From: Hyphomicrobiales bacterium
GTDB taxonomy: Bacteria > Pseudomonadota > Alphaproteobacteria > Rhizobiales > Xanthobacteraceae
Assembly (NCBI GenBank): GCA_016185205.1
Contig: JACPOA010000085.1
Location: forward strand, 1-64,000
DNA length: 64,000 bases
Reading direction: 5' to 3'
The notes under the pieces were generated by a model. That model ran no database searches. It had not been told where the DNA came from and was given only the letters and a program-made list of their open reading frames with translations. A program made the translations under genes and the position numbers. This document shows positions 36,211 to 44,388 of the stretch, in pieces. The stretch's first letter is position 1; the number at the start of each line of letters is the position of its first letter.

Positions 36211-37452
36211 GTGAACAATCCGTCTTCCAAGCCCACCCCGGCGCCCCAAAGCAGGACGACGCAAGCCGACCTCACGGTGGTCGGCGGCGGCGGCCATGTC
36301 GGGATTCCGCTGGTGCTGGCCTTCGCCGAAGCCGGGATGACCGTCAACGTCAACGATCGTAACGAGGCGGTATTGGCGACGCTGCGATCCGGCAAGCTGC
36401 CGTTCATCGAGCATGGCGCGGCGCCGCTGTTGAGCAAGGCCTTGGCGAATAACCGGCTCATCTTCACCTCGTCGTCGAGTGCGATCAGTCGCCGCGGCCC
36501 CGTCATTGTCACCATCGGCACACCGGTAGACGAGTTCCTCAACCCGGTGCAGAAAGCGGTGCAGGATTGCATCGATGCCTTGCTGCCGTTTTTGGACGAC
36601 GGGCAATTGCTGATACTGCGCTCGACCGTCTATCCCGGCACGACCGCGTGGCTCGATGCCTATCTCAAGCGGCTTGGCCGCAAACTCAAGGTCGCGTTCT
36701 GCCCGGAACGCGTGGTGCAGGGCAACGGCATCAAGGAACTGGGCGCGATGCCGCAGATCGTCAGCGGCACGTCCAGGGAAGCGGAAGAAGAAGCGGTGGC
36801 CTTGTTCCAACGGATCGCGCCGGAGCTGGTCGTGATCAAGCCGCTCGAAGCCGAATTCGCCAAGCTGTTCAGCAACGCATACCGCTACATCGAATTTGCC
36901 GCTACCAACCAGTTTTACATGATCGCGAAAGCCGCCGGCGCTGACTATCAGGCGATCACGCAGGCGATGAAGCACAATTATCCGCGCCTGAAGACTCTGC
37001 CACGGCCCGGCTTTGCCGCCGGCCCCTGCTTGTTCAAGGATACGATGCAGCTCGCAGCTTTCGCACGCAATCAATTCGGGCTCGGCCAAGCGGCGATGCA
37101 GGTGAACGAAGGCCTCGTGCTTCAGCTGGTCGACGACCTGCGGCGTTCCTACGATATCTCGATCATGACCATCGGGCTTTTGGGGATGGCCTTCAAAGCC
37201 GAGATCGACGATACACGTGCGTCCTTGAGCTACAAGCTCAAACGCACCTTGCAGATGTTCGCCCGCGAGGTCCTCACCACCGATCCATTCGTGACGACCG
37301 ATCCGACGCTCCTGCCGTTTGATGAGGTCGTTGACCGGAGCGACATGCTGATCCTGTGCACGCCGCATTCCGCCTATGCGGATGCCGCCCTTGATGGAAA
37401 ACCCGTGGTGGACGTGTGGGGATTTCTCAAGAACGCGAACGTCGTGTACTAG
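36211..37452 (+). CDS. nucleotide-sugar dehydrogenase (UDP-ManNAc/UDP-glucose dehydrogenase family)
   Basis: 413 aa from GTG 36211. The N-terminal NAD domain has LTVVGGGGHVGIPLVLAFAE, IVTIGTPVDEFLNP and LILRSTVYPGTTAWL; CPERVVQGNGIKELGAMPQI and AEFAKLFSNAYRYIEFAATN form the dimer helix. FAAGPCLFKDTMQLA contains the catalytic Cys of the GxCxPKD-type motif, with Phe for the usual Pro. It oxidises a UDP-hexose to the uronic acid in two NAD-dependent steps. The product could be amidated by the AsnB-like enzyme. WecC-like, but substrate uncertain. Confidence 0.85.
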   Translation: MNNPSSKPTPAPQSRTTQADLTVVGGGGHVGIPLVLAFAEAGMTVNVNDRNEAVLATLRSGKLPFIEHGAAPLLSKALANNRLIFTSSSSAISRRGPVIVTIGTPVDEFLNPVQKAVQDCIDALLPFLDDGQLLILRSTVYPGTTAWLDAYLKRLGRKLKVAFCPERVVQGNGIKELGAMPQIVSGTSREAEEEAVALFQRIAPELVVIKPLEAEFAKLFSNAYRYIEFAATNQFYMIAKAAGADYQAITQAMKHNYPRLKTLPRPGFAAGPCLFKDTMQLAAFARNQFGLGQAAMQVNEGLVLQLVDDLRRSYDISIMTIGLLGMAFKAEIDDTRASLSYKLKRTLQMFAREVLTTDPFVTTDPTLLPFDEVVDRSDMLILCTPHSAYADAALDGKPVVDVWGFLKNANVVY

Positions 37453-37482
37453 CGCATGATCCGGAAAAGTGGCGACCGGTTT
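37452..37482. repeat. half of a REP-like palindromic element overlapping a gene start
   Basis: GCGCATGATCCGGAAAAGTG followed by GCGACCGGTTT. It matches 26 of 31 positions of the reverse complement of 62719-62749, where the other palindromic half is also present. Elements of this CATGATCCGGAAAAGTGG...CCGGTTTT type are abundant between genes in Bradyrhizobium-like genomes. Here only one arm is present, and it overlaps the first codons of the GT2 gene. Confidence 0.65.
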
Positions 37483-37494
37483 GAGCAGAATGGC

Positions 37495-38253
37495 ATGCCG
37501 CCGCGGCTCGATATCGTCATCCCGGTCTACAACGAGGGAAACATCATCCTGGCGACGCTTGCCGAGCTGCGCCGGCAGGTCACGACGCCGTCGCGCGTCC
37601 TCATCTGCTACGATAGCGCCGACGATGACACGCTCTCGACGATCAAAGCCCATCCGGAGCACGTCGAGGGGCAGATGATCGAATTCGTTCGCAACCGGTC
37701 GCGCGGCGCGCACGCCGCGGTGATGGCCGGCTTTACCGCAAGCCAGGCGCCATTCGTGCTGGTGTTTCCGGCCGACGACGATTTCAACGCCGGCATCATC
37801 GATGCGATGGTCGCCAAGGGTGAACTGGGCGCGGACGTCGTCTGCGCCAGCCGCTTTATCCCCGGTGGATGTATGGTGGGTTGCCGCTGGCTCAAGGCCT
37901 TTTTGGTCCGCACCGCGGCGTTTACGCTCTACTATGTGGCGCGCCTGCCGACCCGGGACGCAACCAACGGCTTCCGGCTGTTTTCGCGGCGGGTGATCGA
38001 GCGCATCGAGGTCGAATCCGACAGCGGCTTCTGCTACAGCCTGGAAATGCTGGTAAAGTGTCACAGGCTCGGCTGGCCGGTTGCCGATGTGCCGGCTAAA
38101 TGGTTCGAGCGCAAGCAGGGCGGCAGCCGTTTCCAGGTGCTCAATTGGATACCGGCCTATCTGCGGTGGTATTTGTACGCCTTCGCGACCACATTTTTGC
38201 GCCTGCCGGCAAATAGCGTAAAGCAGCGTTCGGCTTGGAAGATCGCGAAATGA
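37495..38253 (+). CDS. glycosyltransferase family 2
   Basis: 252 aa from ATG 37495. A frame-open ATG at 37456 would add 13 residues (MIRKSGDRFEQNG) encoded mostly by a REP-like repeat, which I take as a false extension, though it might be translated. LDIVIPVYNEGNIILATLAE, RSRGAHAAVMAGFTASQAPF, VLVFPADDDFNAGIID (metal site) and ATNGFRLFSRRVIERIEVES are typical of the DPM1/GT2 group. It overlaps the next gene by ATGA at 38250. Confidence 0.82.
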   Translation: MPPRLDIVIPVYNEGNIILATLAELRRQVTTPSRVLICYDSADDDTLSTIKAHPEHVEGQMIEFVRNRSRGAHAAVMAGFTASQAPFVLVFPADDDFNAGIIDAMVAKGELGADVVCASRFIPGGCMVGCRWLKAFLVRTAAFTLYYVARLPTRDATNGFRLFSRRVIERIEVESDSGFCYSLEMLVKCHRLGWPVADVPAKWFERKQGGSRFQVLNWIPAYLRWYLYAFATTFLRLPANSVKQRSAWKIAK

Positions 38254-40163
38254 TATCGTTGCCGAAACTGACCCCACGCCAGATTTTGATCGTGTTGCAC
38301 GATCTGCTTGCGACCGCGGCGGCGATCGTTCTCACGTTCTTCGTGCGCTTCGAGAGCAACGGCCTGTACGAGCGCATCGGCGGACTTAAGGTTTTCCTGC
38401 CATTTTTCGTTGTCTACGCGGCCGCGGTCTATTTCATCTTCGAGCTGCATCGCAATAAATGGCGTTTCACGTCCGTTCCCGACCTCTACAATATCTTCCG
38501 GGCATCGACCGTGCTGGCGGTATCTCTGCTCGCCCTCGATTATGTCCTGCTGACGCCGAATTTCTACGGCACGTTCTTTTTCGGCAAGATCACCATCCTA
38601 TTGTACTGGTTGCTGCAGATTTTTTTCCTGGGCGGCTCGCGCGTCGCCTATCGCTATTTTCATTACGCGCGAACGCTCCAGCGCGTCAAAATCGCCGACG
38701 CAACGCCGACCCTGGTGGTCGGCCGCGCGGCTGACGCCGAAGTCCTGCTGCGTTCGATCGAGAGCGGCGCGGTGAAGAAGATATGGCCGGTCGGCATTCT
38801 CTCGCCGTCGGCGACTGATCGCGGACAGTCGATCCGCGGAATTCCGGTTCTCGGTGACATCGACGATCTCGAACGCGTTGTCGCCGACCTCGCCGGTCGC
38901 GACACCCGGGTGACACGCCTTGTGCTGGCGCCGTCGGCGTTTTCGCCGGAAGCGCGGCCGGAAGCGATCCTCATCCGCGCGCGCAGGCTCGGGCTGAGCC
39001 TGAGCCAGTTGCCGTCGTTTGAGGCCGGCGGGCCGGCGGTGCACCTCACGCCAGTTGCCGTCGAAGATCTGCTGCTGCGACCCAGCGTCAAGATTGACTA
39101 CCACCGGCTCGAAGGCTTTGTGAGCGGCAAGGCGATCGTTGTCACCGGCGGCGGCGGATCAATCGGCGCGGAAATCTGCGACCGTATTGTCACCTTCGGC
39201 GCCGCCCGGCTGCTCATCATCGAGAATTCCGAACCCGCGTTGTACGCCGTGCAGGAATCGCTTGCAGCCATGCAAAGTAAGGCGGAAATCTCCGGCCGGA
39301 TTGCCGATATCCGTGACCGGGCGCGGATCACAAGTCTGATCGCGCAATTCAAGCCCGATATCGTATTCCACGCCGCCGCGCTCAAGCATGTGCCTCTGCT
39401 CGAACGGGATTGGGGCGAGGGCATCAAGACCAACGTACTCGGCTCGATCAATGTCGCCGACGCTGCGGCGGCGGCGGGCGCCACCGCCATGGTGATGATC
39501 TCGACCGACAAGGCGATCGAGCCGGTCTCCGTGCTGGGTGCCACCAAGCGACTGGCCGAAATGTATTGCGAGGCGCTCGATCACGAATTCGCTCACCGCG
39601 ACGGGCAGCACAAACGCGCCATGCGGCTGATCTCGGTGCGGTTCGGCAACGTGCTGGCGTCCAACGGTTCGGTGGTGCCGAAATTCAAGGCGCAGATCGA
39701 GGCCGGCGGCCCGGTCACCGTAACCCATCCGGACATGGTGCGCTACTTCATGACCATTCGCGAGGCTTGCGACTTGGTCGTGACGGCCGCCAGCCATGCG
39801 CTGACTCCACCGCGCAGCGATGTGTCTGTCTATGTGCTCAACATGGGCCAGCCGGTAAAGATCGTCGATCTCGCCGAGCGCATCATCCGGCTCAGCGGGC
39901 TTGAGCCGGGCCGCGACATCAAGATTACCTTCACCGGTATTCGTCCCGGCGAGAGGCTGCACGAGATCCTGTTCGCGCGCGAAGAGGAGATGACCGAAAC
40001 CGGAATTCCGGGCATCGTCGCGGCCAAGCCGGTGCGGCCTTCGCTCGAAGCGATCCGGGCCTGGGTGGCGACGCTTGAGCAAGGCTTGGCGCGCGACGAG
40101 CGCGCGGCCATCTATAATGTGCTGCGTGACGCGGTGCCGGAATTTCGCGGCGAAGCGGCTTGA
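38250..40163 (+). CDS. membrane-anchored nucleoside-diphosphate-sugar epimerase/dehydratase (CapD/WbpM family)
   Basis: 637 aa from ATG 38250 (ATG 38235 alternative). Four N-terminal membrane segments and a CoA-binding-like central domain precede the Polysacc_synt_2 SDR domain: KAIVVTGGGGSIGAEICDRI (NAD site), VFHAAALKHVPLLERDWGEG, then MISTDKAIEPVSVLGATKRL. The Tyr of the YxxxK motif is replaced by Leu (LGATK); the family often has Met there. Members make 4-keto-6-deoxy UDP-HexNAc sugars such as QuiNAc/FucNAc precursors. The gene ends 4 bases before the gmhA start. Confidence 0.88.
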   Translation: MISLPKLTPRQILIVLHDLLATAAAIVLTFFVRFESNGLYERIGGLKVFLPFFVVYAAAVYFIFELHRNKWRFTSVPDLYNIFRASTVLAVSLLALDYVLLTPNFYGTFFFGKITILLYWLLQIFFLGGSRVAYRYFHYARTLQRVKIADATPTLVVGRAADAEVLLRSIESGAVKKIWPVGILSPSATDRGQSIRGIPVLGDIDDLERVVADLAGRDTRVTRLVLAPSAFSPEARPEAILIRARRLGLSLSQLPSFEAGGPAVHLTPVAVEDLLLRPSVKIDYHRLEGFVSGKAIVVTGGGGSIGAEICDRIVTFGAARLLIIENSEPALYAVQESLAAMQSKAEISGRIADIRDRARITSLIAQFKPDIVFHAAALKHVPLLERDWGEGIKTNVLGSINVADAAAAAGATAMVMISTDKAIEPVSVLGATKRLAEMYCEALDHEFAHRDGQHKRAMRLISVRFGNVLASNGSVVPKFKAQIEAGGPVTVTHPDMVRYFMTIREACDLVVTAASHALTPPRSDVSVYVLNMGQPVKIVDLAERIIRLSGLEPGRDIKITFTGIRPGERLHEILFAREEEMTETGIPGIVAAKPVRPSLEAIRAWVATLEQGLARDERAAIYNVLRDAVPEFRGEAA

Positions 40164-40167
40164 GGAT

Positions 40168-40755
40168 ATGACCGTGGACCTGACAGCATTTTTCAAAGCG
40201 GAATTTGCCGAACATCACGACGTTGCCCGTCGCACCGAAGCGGCATTGTCCAAGGCTTTCACCGGTCTGGTGGCGGCATGTGTCACCTCGATCCGCGCCG
40301 ACGGCAAGATCATGCTGTTCGGCAATGGCGGTAGCGCGGGCGATGCCCAGCATCTCGCGACCGAATTGACTATCCGCTACAAGAAGAACCGCGCGCCGAT
40401 CGCCGCGATCGCGCTCACCACCGACAGCTCGGCGCTCACCGCGGCGGGCAACGATCTCGGCTTCGAGCAGATTTTTGCCCGCCAGATCACGGCCCTCGGC
40501 AAAGCCGGGGATGTCGCGATCGCCATATCGACCTCCGGCAAGAGCCCGAATGTGATCGCCGCGCTTCGGCAGGCCAAGGCCATGCGGCTCGTCACCGCGG
40601 CCCTGGGCGGCAAGGGGGGCGGGGACCTGGCAGGGCTTGCCGATCACCTGCTGGTGGTGCCGTCCGACACCACGGCCCGCATCCAGGAGATGCACATCAC
40701 GCTGGGCCAGATGCTGTGCGGCGCCCTGGAGATTGAACTGGGGCTGACCGCGTAA
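40168..40755 (+). CDS. gmhA: phosphoheptose isomerase (SIS domain)
   Basis: 195 aa from ATG 40168, preceded by TGAGGA. The SIS fold shows IMLFGNGGSAGDAQHLATEL, VAIAISTSGKSPNVIAALRQ and DTTARIQEMHITLGQMLCGA. Glu in ATEL and His in QEMH correspond to the catalytic pair of E. coli GmhA. It converts sedoheptulose 7-phosphate to D-glycero-D-manno-heptose 7-phosphate for LPS core or glycan heptose. It is the last gene of the polysaccharide locus and is followed at once by a terminator. Confidence 0.88.
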   Translation: MTVDLTAFFKAEFAEHHDVARRTEAALSKAFTGLVAACVTSIRADGKIMLFGNGGSAGDAQHLATELTIRYKKNRAPIAAIALTTDSSALTAAGNDLGFEQIFARQITALGKAGDVAIAISTSGKSPNVIAALRQAKAMRLVTAALGGKGGGDLAGLADHLLVVPSDTTARIQEMHITLGQMLCGALEIELGLTA

Positions 40756-40778
40756 CGATTGCGTTGTTGCTGTTGGAA

Positions 40779-40806
40779 AGCCCGCTGCCGTGCGGGCTAT
40801 TTTTTT
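40779..40806 (+). terminator. intrinsic terminator after gmhA
   Basis: AGCCCGC-TGCCGT-GCGGGCT forms a perfect 7-bp GC-rich stem with a 6-base loop, followed by A and a run of T. It lies 24 bases after the gmhA stop and marks the right border of the polysaccharide locus. The minus-strand gene ending at 40818 converges on it. Confidence 0.85.
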
Positions 40807-40817
40807 GTCTTTTCGCG

Positions 40818-41804
40818 TCAACCGATTGTCACGGCTTGCCCACTGCGCGCCGAGGCCGCGACTGCCTCGGTCACCGCTACCGTGTTGACGATCTCCTCGG
40901 GTGCGATCACGAATTTCACGCCACTTGCCACCGCATCGGCGAAGGCCTCCAGCTCGGCGCGTTCCTTGTCGACGGCGTCATAAGCGATGCGCTGGACATT
41001 GCCGGCGAGGTCGCTGGTCAGCAGCTCGGTCTCGCCGCGCATTTCCAGCGCGCCTTGCGAGCCGAACACATGGATGCGGTAGAACTGACTGGTAGCGTGC
41101 AGCGTGCCGAGAGTGCCGGTGATGCCGTTCGCAAAGCGCAGCAGGCACGCGGTGGTATCGTCGACGTCGATGGCGTGCTGCTGGCGCTCGCTGAAGGCGA
41201 AGACGGTGGCCACCGGCCCCGCGATGTGCACCATGCTGTCGACCACATGGACGCCACGCGCGGTCATCGCGCCGCCCGGGCTTTCGATCTGGTTTGAGCG
41301 CCAGTTGCCCGGCTCGGTCTGATAGCTCGGCGGGCCGGAGAATTGCCCCTCGATGTGGCGCACCACGCCGATCTCGCTGGCCTTGATCCGGCGCGTCATA
41401 TCGACATAGGCCGGCGCGTAGCGGCGATTGAAGCCGACTTGCAGCGTGACGCCGGCCGCCTGGCAGGCGGCGATGGCGGCTTGCGCGTCGCCGCGCGTGA
41501 GCGTGAATGGCTTCTCGCAGAACACATGTTTGCCGGCTTTGGCCGCCGCGACGATCTCGTCGGCATGCTGTGAGTGCGGCGTGGCCAATACCACTGCGTC
41601 AATGGCGCGGTCGGCCAGCACTTGGCAGTAGCTATCCGTCAGCGTCAGGCCGAAGCGCTCGGCGAGCGCGCGTTTGTCGGCCGGATTGCGGGTTACCGCC
41701 GCGACAAAGCCGAGCTTTGTGCTTTTGTTGCCGCTGTTACCCTGTACCGACTCGATCAGCCGCGTTCCCCAGTGTCCGGCTCCGCAAAGTGCCGCGCGCA
41801 GCAT
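40818..41804 (-). CDS. Gfo/Idh/MocA-family oxidoreductase
   Basis: 328 aa. N-terminal Rossmann domain LRAALCGAGHWGTRLIESVQ, then VVLATPHSQHADEIVAAAKAGKHVFCEKPFTLT with the diagnostic EKP lysine, and a C-terminal alpha/beta domain (QVGFNRRYAPAYVDM, GWRSN-like GNWRSNQIESPGG). These NAD(P)-dependent enzymes oxidise or reduce sugars and sugar derivatives. It stands alone, converges with gmhA, and could serve either the glycan locus or the catabolic region. Confidence 0.82.
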   Translation of the reverse strand: MLRAALCGAGHWGTRLIESVQGNSGNKSTKLGFVAAVTRNPADKRALAERFGLTLTDSYCQVLADRAIDAVVLATPHSQHADEIVAAAKAGKHVFCEKPFTLTRGDAQAAIAACQAAGVTLQVGFNRRYAPAYVDMTRRIKASEIGVVRHIEGQFSGPPSYQTEPGNWRSNQIESPGGAMTARGVHVVDSMVHIAGPVATVFAFSERQQHAIDVDDTTACLLRFANGITGTLGTLHATSQFYRIHVFGSQGALEMRGETELLTSDLAGNVQRIAYDAVDKERAELEAFADAVASGVKFVIAPEEIVNTVAVTEAVAASARSGQAVTIG

Positions 41805-41944
41805 TTATGTGTTCCCTCATCAACGACCGGGAACCCAACAGGAGGCAGGGGCAGGCGTCAACGGCGAGGGTTCCGGACCATGGAACCGGCCAGCCCAATC
41901 GGCGGTTAATAGTGTGACAGCCGAATAGGGATTTGGAGTTCCAT

Positions 41945-42127
41945 ATGATTGAAAAACCCAAGCAATACTTGGAAGAAGAGCGCAAACGAATCGAGCACGA
42001 CGAAGACGATGTCGTGATCAATTCCGACGAGAGCTTCCCGGCCAGCGATCCGCCAAGCTGGACGCCGGTGCACGGCGTCGGCTCAAGCGAAACCAAGAAA
42101 AAGAAGAAGCCGACCGCCGCCCACTGA
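41945..42127 (+). CDS. small acidic/basic hypothetical protein
   Basis: 60 aa from ATG 41945 with GGAG about 10 bases upstream. It is highly charged: N-terminal EEERKRIEHDEDDVV, the central motif SDESFPASDPPSWTPVHG, and a KKKKK-rich tail. The SFPASDPPSW motif recurs in many small proteins of alphaproteobacteria, so this is probably a real gene. It has no signal or membrane segment; function unknown. Confidence 0.6.
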   Translation: MIEKPKQYLEEERKRIEHDEDDVVINSDESFPASDPPSWTPVHGVGSSETKKKKKPTAAH

Positions 42128-42200
42128 CGGCCCAAGCCGGTTGCCTAGGGCGTAGCCTAGCGCCGGAGCGATCGGGCCTGGTGTCGCCCCGGGGGGCGCG

Positions 42201-43280
42201 TTATCGATCGAGCGCCTCGGCGATTGCTTTGCCGCAGGTGACCGTGTCAGCCGGTCCCTTGAGGTCGCGGGTGCGCATTTTCGGCTCGGCCAGCACCTTT
42301 TCGATCGTGGCGACGATGGCTTTCGCCGCGTCGGTCTCCCCGAGATGCTCCAGCATCATCGCTCCGGACCAGATTTGGCCGATCGGATTGGCAATGCCTT
42401 GGCCGTAGATGTCGGGGGCCGAGCCGTGCACTGGCTCGAACACCGAGGGGAACTTGCGTTCCGGATTGATGTTGCCGGAGGGCGCGATGCCGATGGTGCC
42501 GGTGCAGGCGGGGCCGAGATCGGACAGGATGTCGCCGAACAGGTTCGACGCCACCACCACGTTGAAACGGTCAGGATTCATCACGAAATGCGCCGTCAGG
42601 ATATCGATGTGAAACTGATTCCACTTTACATCCGGATAGACTTTTGCCATCTCGCGCACGCGCTCGTCCCAGTACGGCATGGTGATGGCGATGCCGTTCG
42701 ACTTGGTCGCCGAGGTTAGGTGCTTCTTCGGGGTGGAGCGGGCGAGTTCGAAGGCGAATTTCAGCACGCGGTCGACGCCGACCCGGCTCATCACCGTCTC
42801 CTGCACCACGACCTCCCGTTCGGTGCCGGCGAACATGCGGCCGCCGATGGCCGAATACTCGCCCTCGGTATTCTCGCGCACCACCCAGAAGTCGATGTCG
42901 CCGGGCTTGCGGTTGGCGAGCGGGCAGGGCACGCCGGGCATCAGCCGGACCGGGCGCAGGTTGACGTACTGGTCGAACTCTCGCCGGAACAAAATGAGCG
43001 AGCCCCACAGCGAGATGTGGTCGGGCACGCGGTCGGGCATGCCGACGGCGCCGAAATAGATCGCGTCGTGCTTGCCGATCTGCTCCTTCCAGTCTTCCGG
43101 CATCATGCGGCCGTGCTTTTCGTAATAGTCACAGCTGGCGAAGTCGAAATCGTCAAGCCGCAGCTCGAAACCGAACTTTTTCGCCGCAACTTCGAGCACC
43201 CGCACGCCTTCGGGCATGACTTCCTTGCCGATGCCATCGCCGGGGATGACGGCAATGCGGTGGACACGATTGGTCTTCAT
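42201..43280 (-). CDS. tartrate dehydrogenase / 3-isopropylmalate-dehydrogenase-family enzyme
   Basis: 359 aa. RIAVIPGDGIGKEVMPEGVR, GSLILFRREFDQYVNLRPVR, DFWVVRENTEGEYSAIGGRM, KSNGIAITMPYWDERVREM, VVASNLFGDILSDLGPACTG and FEPVHGSAPDIYGQGIANPI cover the family. The sequence is close to TtuC-type tartrate dehydrogenase/decarboxylase or D-malate dehydrogenase: NAD-dependent oxidation and decarboxylation of a 2-hydroxy acid. It is the last gene of the minus-strand catabolic operon, 103 bases after the amidohydrolase. Confidence 0.85.
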   Translation of the reverse strand: MKTNRVHRIAVIPGDGIGKEVMPEGVRVLEVAAKKFGFELRLDDFDFASCDYYEKHGRMMPEDWKEQIGKHDAIYFGAVGMPDRVPDHISLWGSLILFRREFDQYVNLRPVRLMPGVPCPLANRKPGDIDFWVVRENTEGEYSAIGGRMFAGTEREVVVQETVMSRVGVDRVLKFAFELARSTPKKHLTSATKSNGIAITMPYWDERVREMAKVYPDVKWNQFHIDILTAHFVMNPDRFNVVVASNLFGDILSDLGPACTGTIGIAPSGNINPERKFPSVFEPVHGSAPDIYGQGIANPIGQIWSGAMMLEHLGETDAAKAIVATIEKVLAEPKMRTRDLKGPADTVTCGKAIAEALDR

Positions 43281-43383
43281 TACATCAAGTCCTTGTCGTT
43301 GGACGCCGGGAAGATCGTCACACTCTTAATACCGATAAGGCGCGATCTCCAATAGCGGAAACGCACTCAAGGCATGCGGCTGC

Positions 43384-44388
43384 CTAGAACGTCATGTTCA
43401 GCAGCTTCTCGGCATTGCCACAGAACAGTTTGCGCTGCTCGGCCGGTGCCAATTCCAGTTTTTTCACGGTCTCGATGGTCGGCGCGATCGGGCCGAGCGG
43501 GGTGTCGGTCGCAAACACCACGTGATCGGCGCCGAAGAATTCCAACCCGCAGCGCGTGGCATGCACGCCGCCGCCGAACATGGCGGTGTCGCCGTAAAAG
43601 TCGTGCAGGTAATCCATGTGCGGCCGTTTCAGCGACGGCAGGATCTGCGAATAGTCCTCGTCGGAGGTGCGCTGGCCGAGCACCTTGAGGCCGGCGCCGA
43701 CGCGGCCGTCGTAATAGGGAATCATGCCGCCGAGGTGGTGCGTGATGATCTTGAGCTTCGGATAGCGGTCGAGCAGGCCGAAGAACACCAGCCGCACCAT
43801 GGCGACGGAGGTCTCGTAGGGCCAGTGGAAACACCACCACATCTCGTAGCGCGACTTCTTCTCGGCCGGATAGTCAGGCATCGCCGCCGTGCCCACCGGG
43901 TGCAGCCAGATCGGCAGATCGAACTCCGCCATGGTGGCGAAGATCGGCTCGAACTTCTTTTGGTCGAGCGGCTCGCCGGCGACATTGGTGTAGAGCAGCA
44001 CGCCGCGCGCGCCGAGATCTTTGACGGCGCGGCGCGCTTCGGCGACCGAGCCTTCGACATCGGTCATGCACAGCGCGGCGGCGAAGGCCGGAAAGCGCTC
44101 GGGGTGCTTGCGGCATAGCTCGGCCATCGAGTCGTTGGCGATGCGCGCGAGGTTCAAGCCGACATCGGGGGCGGCGATATCCTCGATCGCCGGATTGGGC
44201 AGCGAGATGATCTCGCGGTAATCGCCGAACTGGTCCATCTCCTTGAAGCGGGCGTCGAGATCGAACAGCTTGGTGACGCCGCGCAGACGCTTGCCGATGT
44301 TCTCCAGCTTGGGCGCCACGCGGGTCATTTCCTGGAAATATCGATCCGGAAAGATGTGGCAATAGATGTCGATGATCGGGTGGCTCAT
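43384..44388 (-). CDS. amidohydrolase-superfamily protein (ACMSD/ dihydroxybenzoate-decarboxylase-like)
   Basis: 334 aa. Metal-ligand start IDIYCHIFPDRYFQEM (HxF variant), NPAIEDIAAPDVGLNLARIA, FAAALCMTDVEGSVAEARRA, LPIWLHPVGTA, ITHHLGGMIPYYDGR and VVFATDTPLGPIAPTIETV. This is the ACMSD branch (Amidohydro_2), which includes decarboxylases such as ACMSD and gamma-resorcylate decarboxylase as well as true hydrolases. Its start overlaps LivM (44385-44388), so it is part of the transporter operon and probably acts on the imported compound or a product of it. Confidence 0.82.
   Translation of the reverse strand: MSHPIIDIYCHIFPDRYFQEMTRVAPKLENIGKRLRGVTKLFDLDARFKEMDQFGDYREIISLPNPAIEDIAAPDVGLNLARIANDSMAELCRKHPERFPAFAAALCMTDVEGSVAEARRAVKDLGARGVLLYTNVAGEPLDQKKFEPIFATMAEFDLPIWLHPVGTAAMPDYPAEKKSRYEMWWCFHWPYETSVAMVRLVFFGLLDRYPKLKIITHHLGGMIPYYDGRVGAGLKVLGQRTSDEDYSQILPSLKRPHMDYLHDFYGDTAMFGGGVHATRCGLEFFGADHVVFATDTPLGPIAPTIETVKKLELAPAEQRKLFCGNAEKLLNMTF

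Noticed and set aside
36049..38277. 742-codon minus-strand open frame opposite three + strand genes
   Set aside because: It is the mirror frame of a UDP-sugar dehydrogenase and GT2 genes in GC-rich DNA; the + strand proteins have full motifs and this one has none.
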